Both the position numbers and the translations under genes were made by a program. The notes under the pieces were generated by a model. The model did not search any database, was not told the origin of the DNA, and saw only the letters and a list, made by a program, of their open reading frames with translations. DNA of 12,580 bases from Acanthamoeba castellanii str. Neff. Its lineage: Eukaryota; Discosea; Longamoebia; Acanthamoebidae. The DNA is taken from the NCBI RefSeq assembly GCF_000313135.1, contig NW_004457532.1, forward strand, positions 1,162,403 through 1,174,982, given 5' to 3'. Shown here one piece after another: positions 1 to 8,271 of this stretch; the first letter of the stretch is position 1; the number at the start of each line of letters is the position of its first letter.

Positions 1-988
1 GACAGTACGTCCCCCTACAGGCGCGTGCCATAGAAATTGGGGTCTCACAGTCTCATCTCGTCTCTCCACTTCCACCAGCCTTCCCTTCGTTCGTGGCGAG
101 CCGCACGTTCACGCTCCTCTCCAAGATCCTCCAGAACCTGGCCAACCTGAGTACGCTCTCGCAGGCTTTTACGGAGCAACGCACGCAAGCAAACAAACGT
201 TGACTTGTGGACGCTCCTTCTCGTGTGGCAGTTGAGTTTGGCCAGAAGGAGCCCTTCCTGGCCGACATGAACCAGTACATTCTCGCCAAGAAGGGCGACA
301 TGAAGCGTTTCCTCGACACCGTCTCGGTATGTGTGCGGACATACCTGCGTGTGCAGTTGTGTGGTGTGGTGGTGGTGGTGTGCGTGAGTTTGTGTGTTGA
401 TGAGCGGCATCTCCAACAGAGCCTGGCGCCGGCCGACAAGCCGGGACTGGCCGATGAGCCGGAGATCGATCTGCAGGTCGAGATGGCGACCATGTACCAC
501 CACCTGGTCAACATGCGTCCCGCCATCGCCGAACACCACACCGACGTGCGTTGCCCCTCCTGGCCCACACACGACACACGCGCGAAACGACGCATCCATG
601 GAGGGCACTTACCTTCTTGCCATGCAGTCGCCGACCTTTGGCAGGCTGGTCGCGGTCCTGGACGCCATTGGCCGCTCGCAGTTCTCGCCCCGTCCAGTAC
701 TCTCCACTCCACTCCACTCCGCTCCCCCCCCCCAAAGTGTTCAACGTCCATCGCCACTCGCTCACTCGCTTACGTTTGCAAACCACCGCAGTCTGCCGGC
801 GCGTCGTCGAGCGGCAGCGGCGGCTTCCGACCCGCCACAGCCTCGGGCACCGGGCCTCGTACCGGCCTCTTGGGTACCCGCGGCTCTTCTTCTTTCGTTT
901 CGCCCCCGACCACCATCCGCGCATCTGACGTGATGATGACCGTCTCTCTCTCTCTCTCTTTTCTCCAGCAGGCTCCCGGCGGGGCTAG
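1..988 (+). CDS. Ras GTPase-activating protein, C-terminal part (5' end outside window)
   Basis: RasGAPs speed GTP hydrolysis by Ras at membranes. The proposed exons are <1-4, 79-150, 232-326, 420-545, 628-696, 792-873 and 969-988, all with GT-AG borders. Together they give 155 codons plus stop in one frame. The second and third exons read FVASRTFTLLSKILQNLANL and then IEFGQKEPFLADMNQYI. This is the well-conserved second half of the RasGAP fold, as in p120GAP, SynGAP and neurofibromin; the arginine-finger part lies off the left edge. After the domain come a mixed helical stretch (MATMYHHLVNM) and a Ser/Gly/Thr-rich tail of no known family. The last junction is the weak point: donor GTACCC at 874 and acceptor after the TC-rich run at 942-968 give stop TAG at 986-988. 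Without that intron the frame stays open to 1220. RasGAP identity is firm; the 3' end is tentative. Confidence 0.8.
942..968 (+). repeat. (TC)n pyrimidine tract before a splice acceptor
   Basis: A run of CT dinucleotides followed by TTTTCTCCAG looks like a very strong polypyrimidine tract and 3' splice site. It supports a last small exon in the RasGAP gene. Either CAG at 966-968 or the next CAG at 969-971 could be used; both lead to the same TAG in the phase proposed. Confidence 0.55.
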
Positions 989-1272
989 AGGAATATGGCG
1001 AGACCACCGGTCACTCATGTGGCCGATAGTAATTTTTCACCATTTTTTGAATTGCAGGCAATACACCCAAAGAACAACCACACCGTCATCGACCACCTCG
1101 TGCTGGCTGCGTGCGCGCATTGTCAATCTGTGTGGTGGGCAGACCTTGGCTGGCCCACTTTGTCGGCTGGTCCGACGGTGCGCACAAGGCGAGCGGGACC
1201 GAGCGTGGGTTGATTTCTGACTCGAGCGTTATTGGCTCGATAACGCTGCAGCCTTTTGACCGATGTGAACCG
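989..1272. other. Intergenic, G+C-rich; no gene seen
   Basis: This stretch follows the proposed RasGAP stop. It begins with a T-rich patch ending in GAATTGCAG (about 1030-1057), which could be 3' UTR or an unused acceptor. It continues as CpG-containing sequence with only short overlapping frames that show no recognisable motif. A small inverted repeat lies at 1226-1246. An alternative is that the RasGAP gene extends here through another intron. Confidence 0.5.
1226..1246. repeat. Short inverted repeat (7-bp arms, 7-nt loop)
   Basis: GCGTTAT and ATAACGC are perfect complements separated by TGGCTCG. The repeat lies between the RasGAP gene and the CpG-free block, so it could be a protein-binding site or a small RNA hairpin. 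Arms this short can occur by chance. Confidence 0.45.
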
Positions 1273-1978
1273 TTTCCAAGTAAGTTGGATGAAGCTTGCA
1301 CTGGCCAGCTATTTTGAAACTGTCTCCTCACATGCCAATGGGCACAACAGACAATGCAGCATTGTGAATGCTCATGCTGGGCCTCCACTTCTTTAGCACC
1401 AAAGCCAGCCTTTTGTTACACCACTCCCATACCCTCTTCTTCAACCACATCACCAACACCATGCTTATCCCTGCAACCAATATAACATGCCCTGCAATGT
1501 AGTCACCAACCCACCTCACTTCATTGCATGCTATCCTGGGTGCCCATGTACTTTATGTACAGATTTCCCACCCAATGTGCCCTTCACCTTTCTCAGTTTT
1601 TGTGCATTGAACTGGTTGAAGTGTACTGATGACACCAGTCTGTTTCTGGAGGGTGTGCAGATGCTGGTGTTACAGCCCTGACAACCTGTACATGCTGCCA
1701 GATAGTTAGTGAAAAAGAGTAACTGACCCTTGTGAACACTTGGTTCTGCCCTTGGATGTATTGTTGATCTGATCCCTTCACAGGCCAAAAGAAGACAAGG
1801 CTGCACACCACAGGACATGGGCAAAGATGAGGAAGGAGATGTTGTTCAGCAAATGTAATGCAAGAATGTCCTCATCACTGCAGAGTTGGTGGAGGGCAGT
1901 GGCCACACCATGCTGATCAAGGTTCAACCCAACAAGGCATTCCAAATGTTCCAACAGCTGGTCACCACACTAACAGGA
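1273..1978. other. CpG-free block, probable decayed methylated insertion
   Basis: I read every dinucleotide here, including line joins, and found no CG between the CpGs at 1271-1272 and 1979-1980. The block is not especially A+T-rich (about half G+C by eye), and TG and CA are very frequent (CATGC, TGCA, CCAACACC). Codon use and texture differ from every other part of the window. All frames are broken by stops and I recognise no protein. Loss of CpG with excess TpG/CpA is the known footprint of 5-methylcytosine deamination. I therefore infer an old, silenced insertion such as a transposon or viral relic, but I cannot name the source. A weak 8-of-9 inverted match lies near the ends (1302-1310 and 1956-1964). 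Confidence 0.6.
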
Positions 1979-2006
1979 CGTGCTTTTATTGTAGTGTCAA
2001 AACTAG

Positions 2007-2020
2007 TTTAAATAAAAAGA
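2007..2020 (+). promoter_or_regulatory. Possible TATA-like element before the exonuclease gene
   Basis: TTTAAATAAAAAGA lies about 30-40 bases before the proposed ATG at 2050, in an A-rich stretch. Acanthamoeba promoters are known to use TATAAA-type boxes, so the position is plausible if the 5' UTR is very short. An ATTACAG at 2029-2035 could instead be a splice acceptor of a 5' UTR intron. Confidence 0.25.
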
Positions 2021-2049
2021 AGGAAAAATAATTACAGAAATCAAAAAGA

Positions 2050-5000
2050 ATGGAGAGAGTTGGGGAGCCAGCAGCAGATGGGCGACTCATCTCGATGCCC
2101 CGCGTGATTTACCGAAAGACGAAGAGGGGACGTGTAGCGCGGCTTCTGCGCGAGCACTACGTGCGCACGGATGAGAGGGAGGCGCGCGAGTGCCTGGCCC
2201 GCCTGCCATCGCTAGGGCAGGAGGAGCCCTCCAGTGCCAACCACTTTGTGCTGCCCGATGCCCAGGTCACACAGCATTTTCTCGAACTCATCGAATTCGA
2301 GCTGCACCTCCAGCATCTCATCTGGACCGACACCGTGCTCAAAGAGGTGCCGATTTACCCCTCTAAAATCAATCGAGTAGAGACTCGATTACCCATTTAT
2401 TTCATCATTTATATTATACACATTAAAATATAATGCCATTACATTATAATAATCTTTTATTAATTCAGGTGCGGGAGATCCTGCCGCAGCGAGCGTACCA
2501 CCGACTGAGGTTCGTGTGATGGGTGCACCGCTTGGCACACGTGTGCCCAGAGGGCTGATGCCATGCGTGACTGTACCACACAGGGCGGTGACGACGGACC
2601 TCCGTCGCGGCGGGGTGGTGTTCAACAACGAGCACTTTGCCGTGACCTACGTGGAAAGGGGCGCGAACGAGCCCATCCCTGAGCGACAAGAGCGAGGTAC
2701 GCGCGCGCACGACCACACGCACAGCACACGAGGCACTCACATCGCATACCGACGTGCAGCGATCGCGGAGGCGGCGGCGTATGTGCAAAGCTTCCTGCAG
2801 GAGCGATGGGAAGAAGAGCAGCAGCAACAACTCGCCCAAGCCAAAGGCGAGAAAGCGCAGAGCAAGAGCGGGGCCAAGACAGAGGTAAGCAGAGCAACAG
2901 TGGCGGCGGTGGTGGCGGCGGTAGTAGTGACAACGCGTTCTTTCTGGGCGATGACGTGCAGACCGCGCCGCAGCTCATTATCCTGAGCTTCTCGGCGACC
3001 CTGAAGGAGCGCGCCAAGAAGCACGGTATCGTGACGATGACCCCCGAGGAGTACATCGGCGCCTACTTTGCCCACTCCAAGTGCGTAGAGCCTTCATGCC
3101 TCGCCCTGAAGCTTGTTTGTGCAATCACGACCCACGTCTCACGACATACGGCACTCACACACACCGCACACGCACACGCGCACGCATGACCGCACACCGC
3201 ACACACACACGCACACGGTGGACCACCACGCGCACAGACCGCTTCAGGATCTGTGCGAATCCCTCACGCAGCTGTACGGCCAAAAGCTGCAGGCCGGGCA
3301 GACCACCAAGCGCCGTCGACGCTCCGGCAAGGGCAAGTTTTACGAAGAGGTGACCAAGCCACCTCCTGCGCCCACGCACACAAGCGACCCAACAAGTTCT
3401 AATTTTATTGTTCTAATTTTTATTTTTGTTCAGTACCGGCCGGACGACGACTTGATCGCCGAGCTCAAGTCGGGCGCGCTCTTCAAAGGTGCCGGCAGCT
3501 GTCTAGATGGAACCCATGTTGCGCGCAACTCACCCGCTTGCGGTTCTGCTGCTGCGCGCGTTGGTGTTGGTGTTGTGGTGGCGATGCAGGTGTGATGCAT
3601 GTGTACAGCCACAACCGCAGCGAGGCCTGCGTGCGCCTCTCGGACTTGGCCGGGCTCGCCACGCCCGAGATCTTCATTCCCGACAAGGACATGCGCAATC
3701 GGTGCGTACCACCTTTTTCTCTTTTCTTTTCTCTTATCTCATCTTTCTTTTTGTTTTCTTTTCCTGTGTCAGGGCTGTGCACGGTGATTCGGTCGCCGTG
3801 GAGCTCCTGCCCGAGTCGGAGTGGTCGGCACCCTCGTCCGTGGTCAAGCACGATTACGACGATGACGAGGAGGAGAACATGGAAGGAGGTACGCACAACC
3901 ATGCCTCTGTGTGCCTTCGTTCTTAGCGAGTGCCGAGCGTGACACGACACGACACACACCGCACACAGTGCGTCCCACCGAAGTCGCGAAGCGAATGCCC
4001 ACGGGCAGGATCGTGGGCGTGTTCCAACGAAACTGGCGGCCGTACGCACCACCTCTCTCCCTCAAATAACTTCTCATTCCTCACATTCTTTGGTGCTGGA
4101 ATGTGAAGGTATGTGGCGACGGTGCAGAGCGAAGAGGGCGCCGCCGGTGGTGGTGGCGGCGGCGGCGGAATGGAGGCCGTGCTGGTGGTGCCGATGGACG
4201 TGCGCATCCCCAAGATCCGCGTGCGCACCCGACACGCCCGGGAGATCACCGACCAGCGGCTGGTCATCGCCATCGACGAGTGGGACGCCGATTCGATGTA
4301 CCCCAACGGCCACGTCGTGCGCCAGCTGGGCCGCACGGGCGAGCTCGAGACCGAGATCCAGGCCATCCTGGTCGAGAACGGGCTGGCCTCCGCCGCCCTC
4401 CCCTTTGCCGCCAGCATCATGGCCGCCCTCCCGTCTGCCGACACCTGGCACGTTCCCGACGAAGAGGTACGCACACGCACACGCACACCCTCGACCGCAC
4501 ACGCACGATGGTGCTCACGGTGCGTCGGGTGTGCACAGATTAAGAAGAGGCGGGACATCAGAGAGTCGCACCGCGTGTACAGCATTGACCCGATCGGGTG
4601 CCAGGACATCGACGACGCACTCTCCCTCCGCTTCCTTCCCAACGGAAAGTTTGAGCTCGGTGTCCGTATCCTTTTCTTCCATTCCACCCACTGTGTGTCG
4701 TGTGTCGTGTGTCGTGTGTCGTGTGTGTGGTTCGCATTGGCCTTGACTCGAGAATTCAAGACATTGCCGATGTGACGTACTTCTACGAGCACGGCTCGCT
4801 GCTGGACATTGAGGCGCGGACGCGGGCGACGACCATCTACCTGGCCGACCGGCGATTGGACATGATCCCGCCCGTCCTCTCCGAGCAGCTCTGCTCGCTC
4901 CGCGGCCAGGTCGACCGCCTCGCCGTGTCCGTGCTCTGGACCCTCGACAAAGACTACCAGGTTTCGCACACGCGCCACCGCACACGCACGCGCCACCGCA

Positions 5001-8000
5001 CACACGCATCACCGCACACGCACGCGCGTCACCGCACTCGCGCTTACGACCAGGCTGGGGCGGGTGGTGGCACAGATCGAGAACGTGTGGTACGGGCGCA
5101 CGGTGATCCGTTCGGTGCGGGAGATGTACTACGAACAGGCGCAGGCGGTCATCGACGGCACTCTGTCGAAGGAGGAGCGGACCAAGCTCCCCGACTACCC
5201 GCTCCTCGAAAAGGAGCTGCGGACCCTTCTCGACATGTCCCGCGCCATCAACGTACGTGTCGTGTGCGTGTGCGGTGGTGCGTGTGCGTGTGCGTCGTGA
5301 GACTCAACTATTGTGTGCGCGGGGTGAGCAGGCGCGGAGGGTGAAGGGCGGCGCGCTGGAGTTGGCCAGCACGGAGACGCGGTTCGAACTCAACGAGTCG
5401 CGATCGCCGGTGAAGCTGCTCACCAAGAAGGACCTCGCCGTCCACGCGCTCGTCGCTGAGTTCATGATCCTCGCCAACGAATACGTCGCGCGCAAGATCC
5501 ACTCGGCTTATCCCACATGCGGTACATTACGCCCGTCCCGTATCGTGTGTGTCGTGTGTGTCGTGTGTGTCGTGTTCCGTGTGTCGTGTGTGTCGTGTGT
5601 GCCGTGTGTGCCGTGTTCCGTGTGTCGTGTGTGTCGTGTGACGTCGTGTGTTCACTTGAGATTCGTGTCGACAGCGCTGTTGCGACACCACCCGTTCCCG
5701 CGGCAGTCGTCGTTCAAGACGCTGATCGAATGCGCGAGCGCCAAGGGCTTCACCATCGACACGTCGAGCAACAAGGCCCTCGTACGCATCACACGACACA
5801 CACACGACACACACGACACACACGACACACACGACACACACGACACACACGACACACACACGACACACACACCCACCACTCTCCTGACGATTGCGAACTT
5901 TTCACCGACGGATCGAATACGATAGGCCGAGTCGCTGAACAAGGCCAACGTGGCGGACGACCCGTGGATCAATCATCTCCTGCGGCAGTTGGCCACGCAG
6001 GCCATGTCCGAAGCACAGTACGCCACTCCTCCGCACCTACCTCCTCCTCTTCGGAACCGTCGTCCATCACTTCATTCACCACCAACAGGTACATATCCAC
6101 GGGTGCGTATGAGATCGACGAGTTCTATCATTACGGTCTCGCCCTCGACATGTACACCCATTTCACGTACGTCAGCCCACATGACACACGCACCCACCCG
6201 AACACGAGACTTGCACGACACGGAACGACACGACACCACCGCTTTGGCTGACTTCAAACTCAATTGCAACGGTCAGGTCTCCCATCCGTCGCTACGCTGG
6301 TACCTGCCATTGTGTCGCTCTGCGGTGGCGTGTGGCTTCTCATCCCGCGTGTCGTGTGTGTATGTTCGCGTGTCGCGTGTCGCGTGTCGCGTGTCGTGTG
6401 TCGTGTGTCGTGTGTCGTGTGTCATCGGGTGCTGTGTGCGATGATCAGACGTGCTGGTGCATCGGCAGCTGTTGAGCAGCCTGGAGCCGGGCAAGGGTCC
6501 GTCGGTGCTCAACAACGAGGAGGTCTCCGAGCTGGCGGCCCACATCAACCGGCGCCACCGGGCCTCCAAGAACACCCAGAAGGACTCCTCCGCCCTCTTC
6601 CAGACCATCTTCTTCCGCAACCGCAAGGACGGGGTACCCTAATTAGTATTTATTATTATTTACTATTTATTATTTATTATTAGCATTTAGCATTTATTTT
6701 ATCTATTTCTTTATTAAGATAGAAAAGTTTTCTAAACAATTCTTTCTTGTGAATTGGGCAGCCGGAGGACGCGCTCATCTACGGTGTCAAGGCCAACGGT
6801 CTGCTGGTCTTCGTCCCCAAGTTCGGCTTCAAGGGTACCCACACACACGACACTCGCACGCACACGCCGCACACACACGCCGCACACGCCGCACGCACGT
6901 CGTGCTGACACGCGAGTGGGATCGCAGGGACGGTGTACCTCAAGCAGAAGGACGGGACGCTCAACATCCCGGCCGATGCGCTGTCGCTGGCGGCCGTCAG
7001 CGGCTACACCTTTGATCAGCCCAACCAGCAGATCGTTCTCCACACCGCCATGGCCGGTGCGTCGCCGCCGCCGCCGCCACCGCCGCCACTCCTTGGCCGC
7101 GCTTCGCCAACGCTCACGTGTGTGTGTGTGTGTGGTGTTATGATTAGGGCGCACGATCGATGTGGCGGTGTCGCTGTTCGACCACCTGACGGTGCGGGTG
7201 ACGGTGAGCGAGTCCCGCTCGCACACGTCGCGGGTCAAGCTCGAGCTGGTGCGCTTCGGCATCGACCCGCGCATGCTCGCGGCCGGCCCCCAGCCCCGGG
7301 TCAACCCCACCAAGGAGGTCCTCAAGCTGCGCCAGCAGGAGCAGGAGCAACACCAGCTGCTCCCCGGCGCCGCCCTCACGGTACCCCCCTGTGTGTGCGG
7401 TGTGTGCGGTGTGTGCGACGTGCGCGTGCGGTGTGTGCGGTGTTGACTGGTGGACACAGCAGCGATTCGCGGGGAAAACGAATCTGGAGAAGGCCGAGCT
7501 GGAGGAGATGGTGCTCTACCGCCAGTCCGACCCGCAGCGCAGCTTCTACGCCTTTTGCCAGGACTTCCGCCTCCCGCCCTCCGCTCCCGCCGCAACCTTT
7601 GGTACCGCACGACACGCACGGCGCACGACACGCACCACACGCAACGCATGGTGGCTCACGGCATTGTAGGTGAGGGCGAGAGAGCAGCCGAGACCACTGA
7701 GGCGAGTCCCAGGGAGACTACCACGACCGCCCCTTCGACACCCCCTTCGGCCGAGCCAAAGCCCGAAGGCCCACAAGGCCAGGGCCGGGGCCGGGTCCAG
7801 GCGTCGCGTGGCAAGCCGGGCGGCGGCGCAGGCGGCCGACCGCGGGCGTCGGCGGCGCACGAAAAGCTGGAGCGGGAGAAGCCGAGCGACGACAGCGTCG
7901 TGCGACGATGGCGGCGGAACGACCTCAAGAAGGCGCGGCCCTGGTATCGCACCATCTACGAGGAGTGGGTCGAGGAGCAGGAGTACGACCGCGAGCACCG

Positions 8001-8052
8001 CGCCAGCGCCGCCTCCTCCGCCTCTGCCCTCGCCGCCTACTATGACGAGTGA
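2050..8052 (+). CDS. DIS3L: DIS3-like exosome 3'-5' exoribonuclease (DIS3L-type), 25 exons
   Basis: This is a processive 3'-5' RNase of the RNB family, the catalytic partner of the RNA exosome; DIS3L is the cytoplasmic form in animals. Exons: 2050-2346, 2469-2509, 2584-2696, 2760-2884, 2962-3080, 3238-3349, 3434-3488, 3590-3701, 3773-3888, 3969-4041, 4109-4466, 4539-4665, 4761-4960, 5076-5252, 5332-5521, 5675-5781, 5926-6017, 6089-6166, 6277-6299, 6449-6633, 6762-6834, 6928-7056, 7148-7380, 7460-7601, 7670-8052. The sum is 3660 nt, or 1219 aa, and all phases agree. Domains: a basic N-terminal motif (18-41), PIN (about 65-215), cold-shock domains (about 270-340 and 365-470), RNB (about 510-880) with [13 protein letters not shown] (Asp524, 530, 532, 533) and THFTSPIRRYA, and S1 (about 900-1005). 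[10 protein letters not shown] and [10 protein letters not shown] match DIS3L rather than DIS3. The PIN active site is degraded and the N-terminal three-cysteine motif of DIS3 is absent. The 214-residue tail is longer than in animal DIS3L. The start is the first ATG in frame. Confidence 0.93.
4666..4760 (+). repeat. Intron 12 with GTGTGTC tandem repeat
   Basis: Between donor GTATCC and acceptor TTCAAG the intron holds a tandem array of a 7-nt unit, GTGTGTC (about 4690-4730). Translation across it gives only Cys/Val/Ser-rich nonsense. The junction restores GVHIADVTYF, the expected RNB sequence, so the intron is well supported. Confidence 0.8.
4961..5075 (+). repeat. Intron 13 with CACCGCACACGCA-type repeats
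   Basis: The intron is dominated by CACACGCG and CACCGCACACG units on the coding strand. The acceptor is placed at GGCACAG (5069-5075), not at the earlier CCAG (5050-5053), because only this choice keeps frame into [13 protein letters not shown]. The repeat is complementary to the one in intron 14. Confidence 0.75.
5253..5331 (+). repeat. Intron 14 with GTGTGCG repeats
   Basis: This short intron begins GTACGT and contains GTGTGCGTGTGCGGTGG followed by more GTGTGCG. It shares at least 15 nt of perfect complementarity (CCACCGCACACGCAC and its complement) with intron 13, on the other side of exon 14. Confidence 0.75.
5522..5674 (+). repeat. Intron 15 with 9-nt CGTGTGTGT array
   Basis: After donor GTACAT the intron carries CGTGTGTGT units with 9-nt spacing (CG at 5544, 5553, 5562, 5571). 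A degenerate run of the same type with CCGTGTT variants follows to about 5650. The acceptor GTCGACAG joins to [11 protein letters not shown], which is conserved in RNB enzymes. Confidence 0.8.
5782..5925 (+). repeat. Intron 16 with 9-nt CGACACACA array
   Basis: CGACACACA units repeat with 9-nt spacing from 5806 to 5851 and with 11-nt spacing at both ends (array about 5791-5872). This is the reverse complement of the intron 15 array with the same period. The acceptor is GATAG at 5921-5925. Confidence 0.85.
6277..6299 (+). other. 23-nt microexon encoding the RNB SPIRRYA motif
   Basis: This is exon 19 of the exonuclease gene. It is bounded by ...GGTCAG and GTACCT and joins phase 2 to phase 1. 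It completes a Thr codon, encodes Ser832-Ala838 (SPIRRYA) and starts an Asp codon. This motif is close to invariant in RNB nucleases and lines the RNA channel, so the exon must be included for a working enzyme. Because 23 is not a multiple of three, skipping it shifts the frame. Confidence 0.85.
6300..6448 (+). repeat. Intron 19 with GTGTCGC / GTGTCGT repeats
   Basis: Downstream of the microexon, GTGTCGC units pass into GTGTGTC units (about 6348-6425). The preceding intron (6167-6276) has CGACACGACACC on the same strand, so short complementary segments of about 9 nt flank the microexon. Confidence 0.75.
6634..6761 (+). repeat. Intron 20, A+T-rich TTATTA-type
   Basis: Unlike the CG-containing introns, this one is almost pure A+T with TATTATTATTTACT and AGCATTT units. 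It ends in TGAATTGGGCAG. It separates the RNB domain from the S1 domain. Confidence 0.8.
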
Positions 8053-8271
8053 AGCACAAAACAAAATATATTTAATGATATACAAAAACAATCTGAACAA
8101 TATGGTGATGATCATGTGCTCTTTTTTTAAGTTCTGTTCTTTCAAAAAAATGAAAATTCTGTTGCACTGCAACTGGGCTAGAGAAAAGGAAATGAAAACA
8201 GATTTGGCGGGGTTGAGGAAGAAGTAGACACGACACGACACACACGACACACGACAGGGGAGCAGCAGGCA
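8053..8271. other. Intergenic: exonuclease 3' UTR and PLAC8 gene upstream region
   Basis: The first 160 bases are A+T-rich (AAATATATTTAATGATAT, poly-T and poly-A runs) and suit a 3' UTR. There is no perfect AATAAA. At 8228-8257 a short CGACACGACACACACGACA repeat sits just before the next ATG, the same repeat type as in the introns. No further gene is seen. Confidence 0.6.

Noticed and set aside
207..1220. Long + strand open frame of 337 codons
   Set aside because: It reads through several GT-AG introns of the RasGAP gene; only parts (232-326, 420-545, 628-696, 792-873) carry domain-like or GC3-rich sequence.
989..2049. tRNA, rRNA or other structured RNA gene in the non-coding stretch
   Set aside because: No cloverleaf, A/B-box pair or rRNA-like segment could be seen; only a small 7-bp hairpin at 1226-1246.
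2885..2961. Gly-rich frame ([17 protein letters not shown]) as coding sequence
   Set aside because: It is in a different phase from the preceding exon. GTAAGC and TGACGTGCAG make a clean 77-nt intron that restores the conserved frame into TAPQLIILS.
3923..5005. Long - strand open frame of 360 codons opposite the nuclease
   Set aside because: It is a shadow of GC-rich exons and simple-repeat introns; no domain appears, and the + strand carries the RNB motifs.
5050..5053. CCAG at 5050-5053 as the acceptor of intron 13
   Set aside because: It would put the following exon out of phase with [10 protein letters not shown]; the CACAG ending at 5075 keeps frame.
5527..5868. Cys/Val-rich - strand frame
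   Set aside because: It is translated simple repeat from two introns, with no family features.
5791..5872. CRISPR-like regular array of short repeats
   Set aside because: The unit is 9 nt with no unique spacers, lies inside a phase-consistent intron, and is a microsatellite in a eukaryotic gene.
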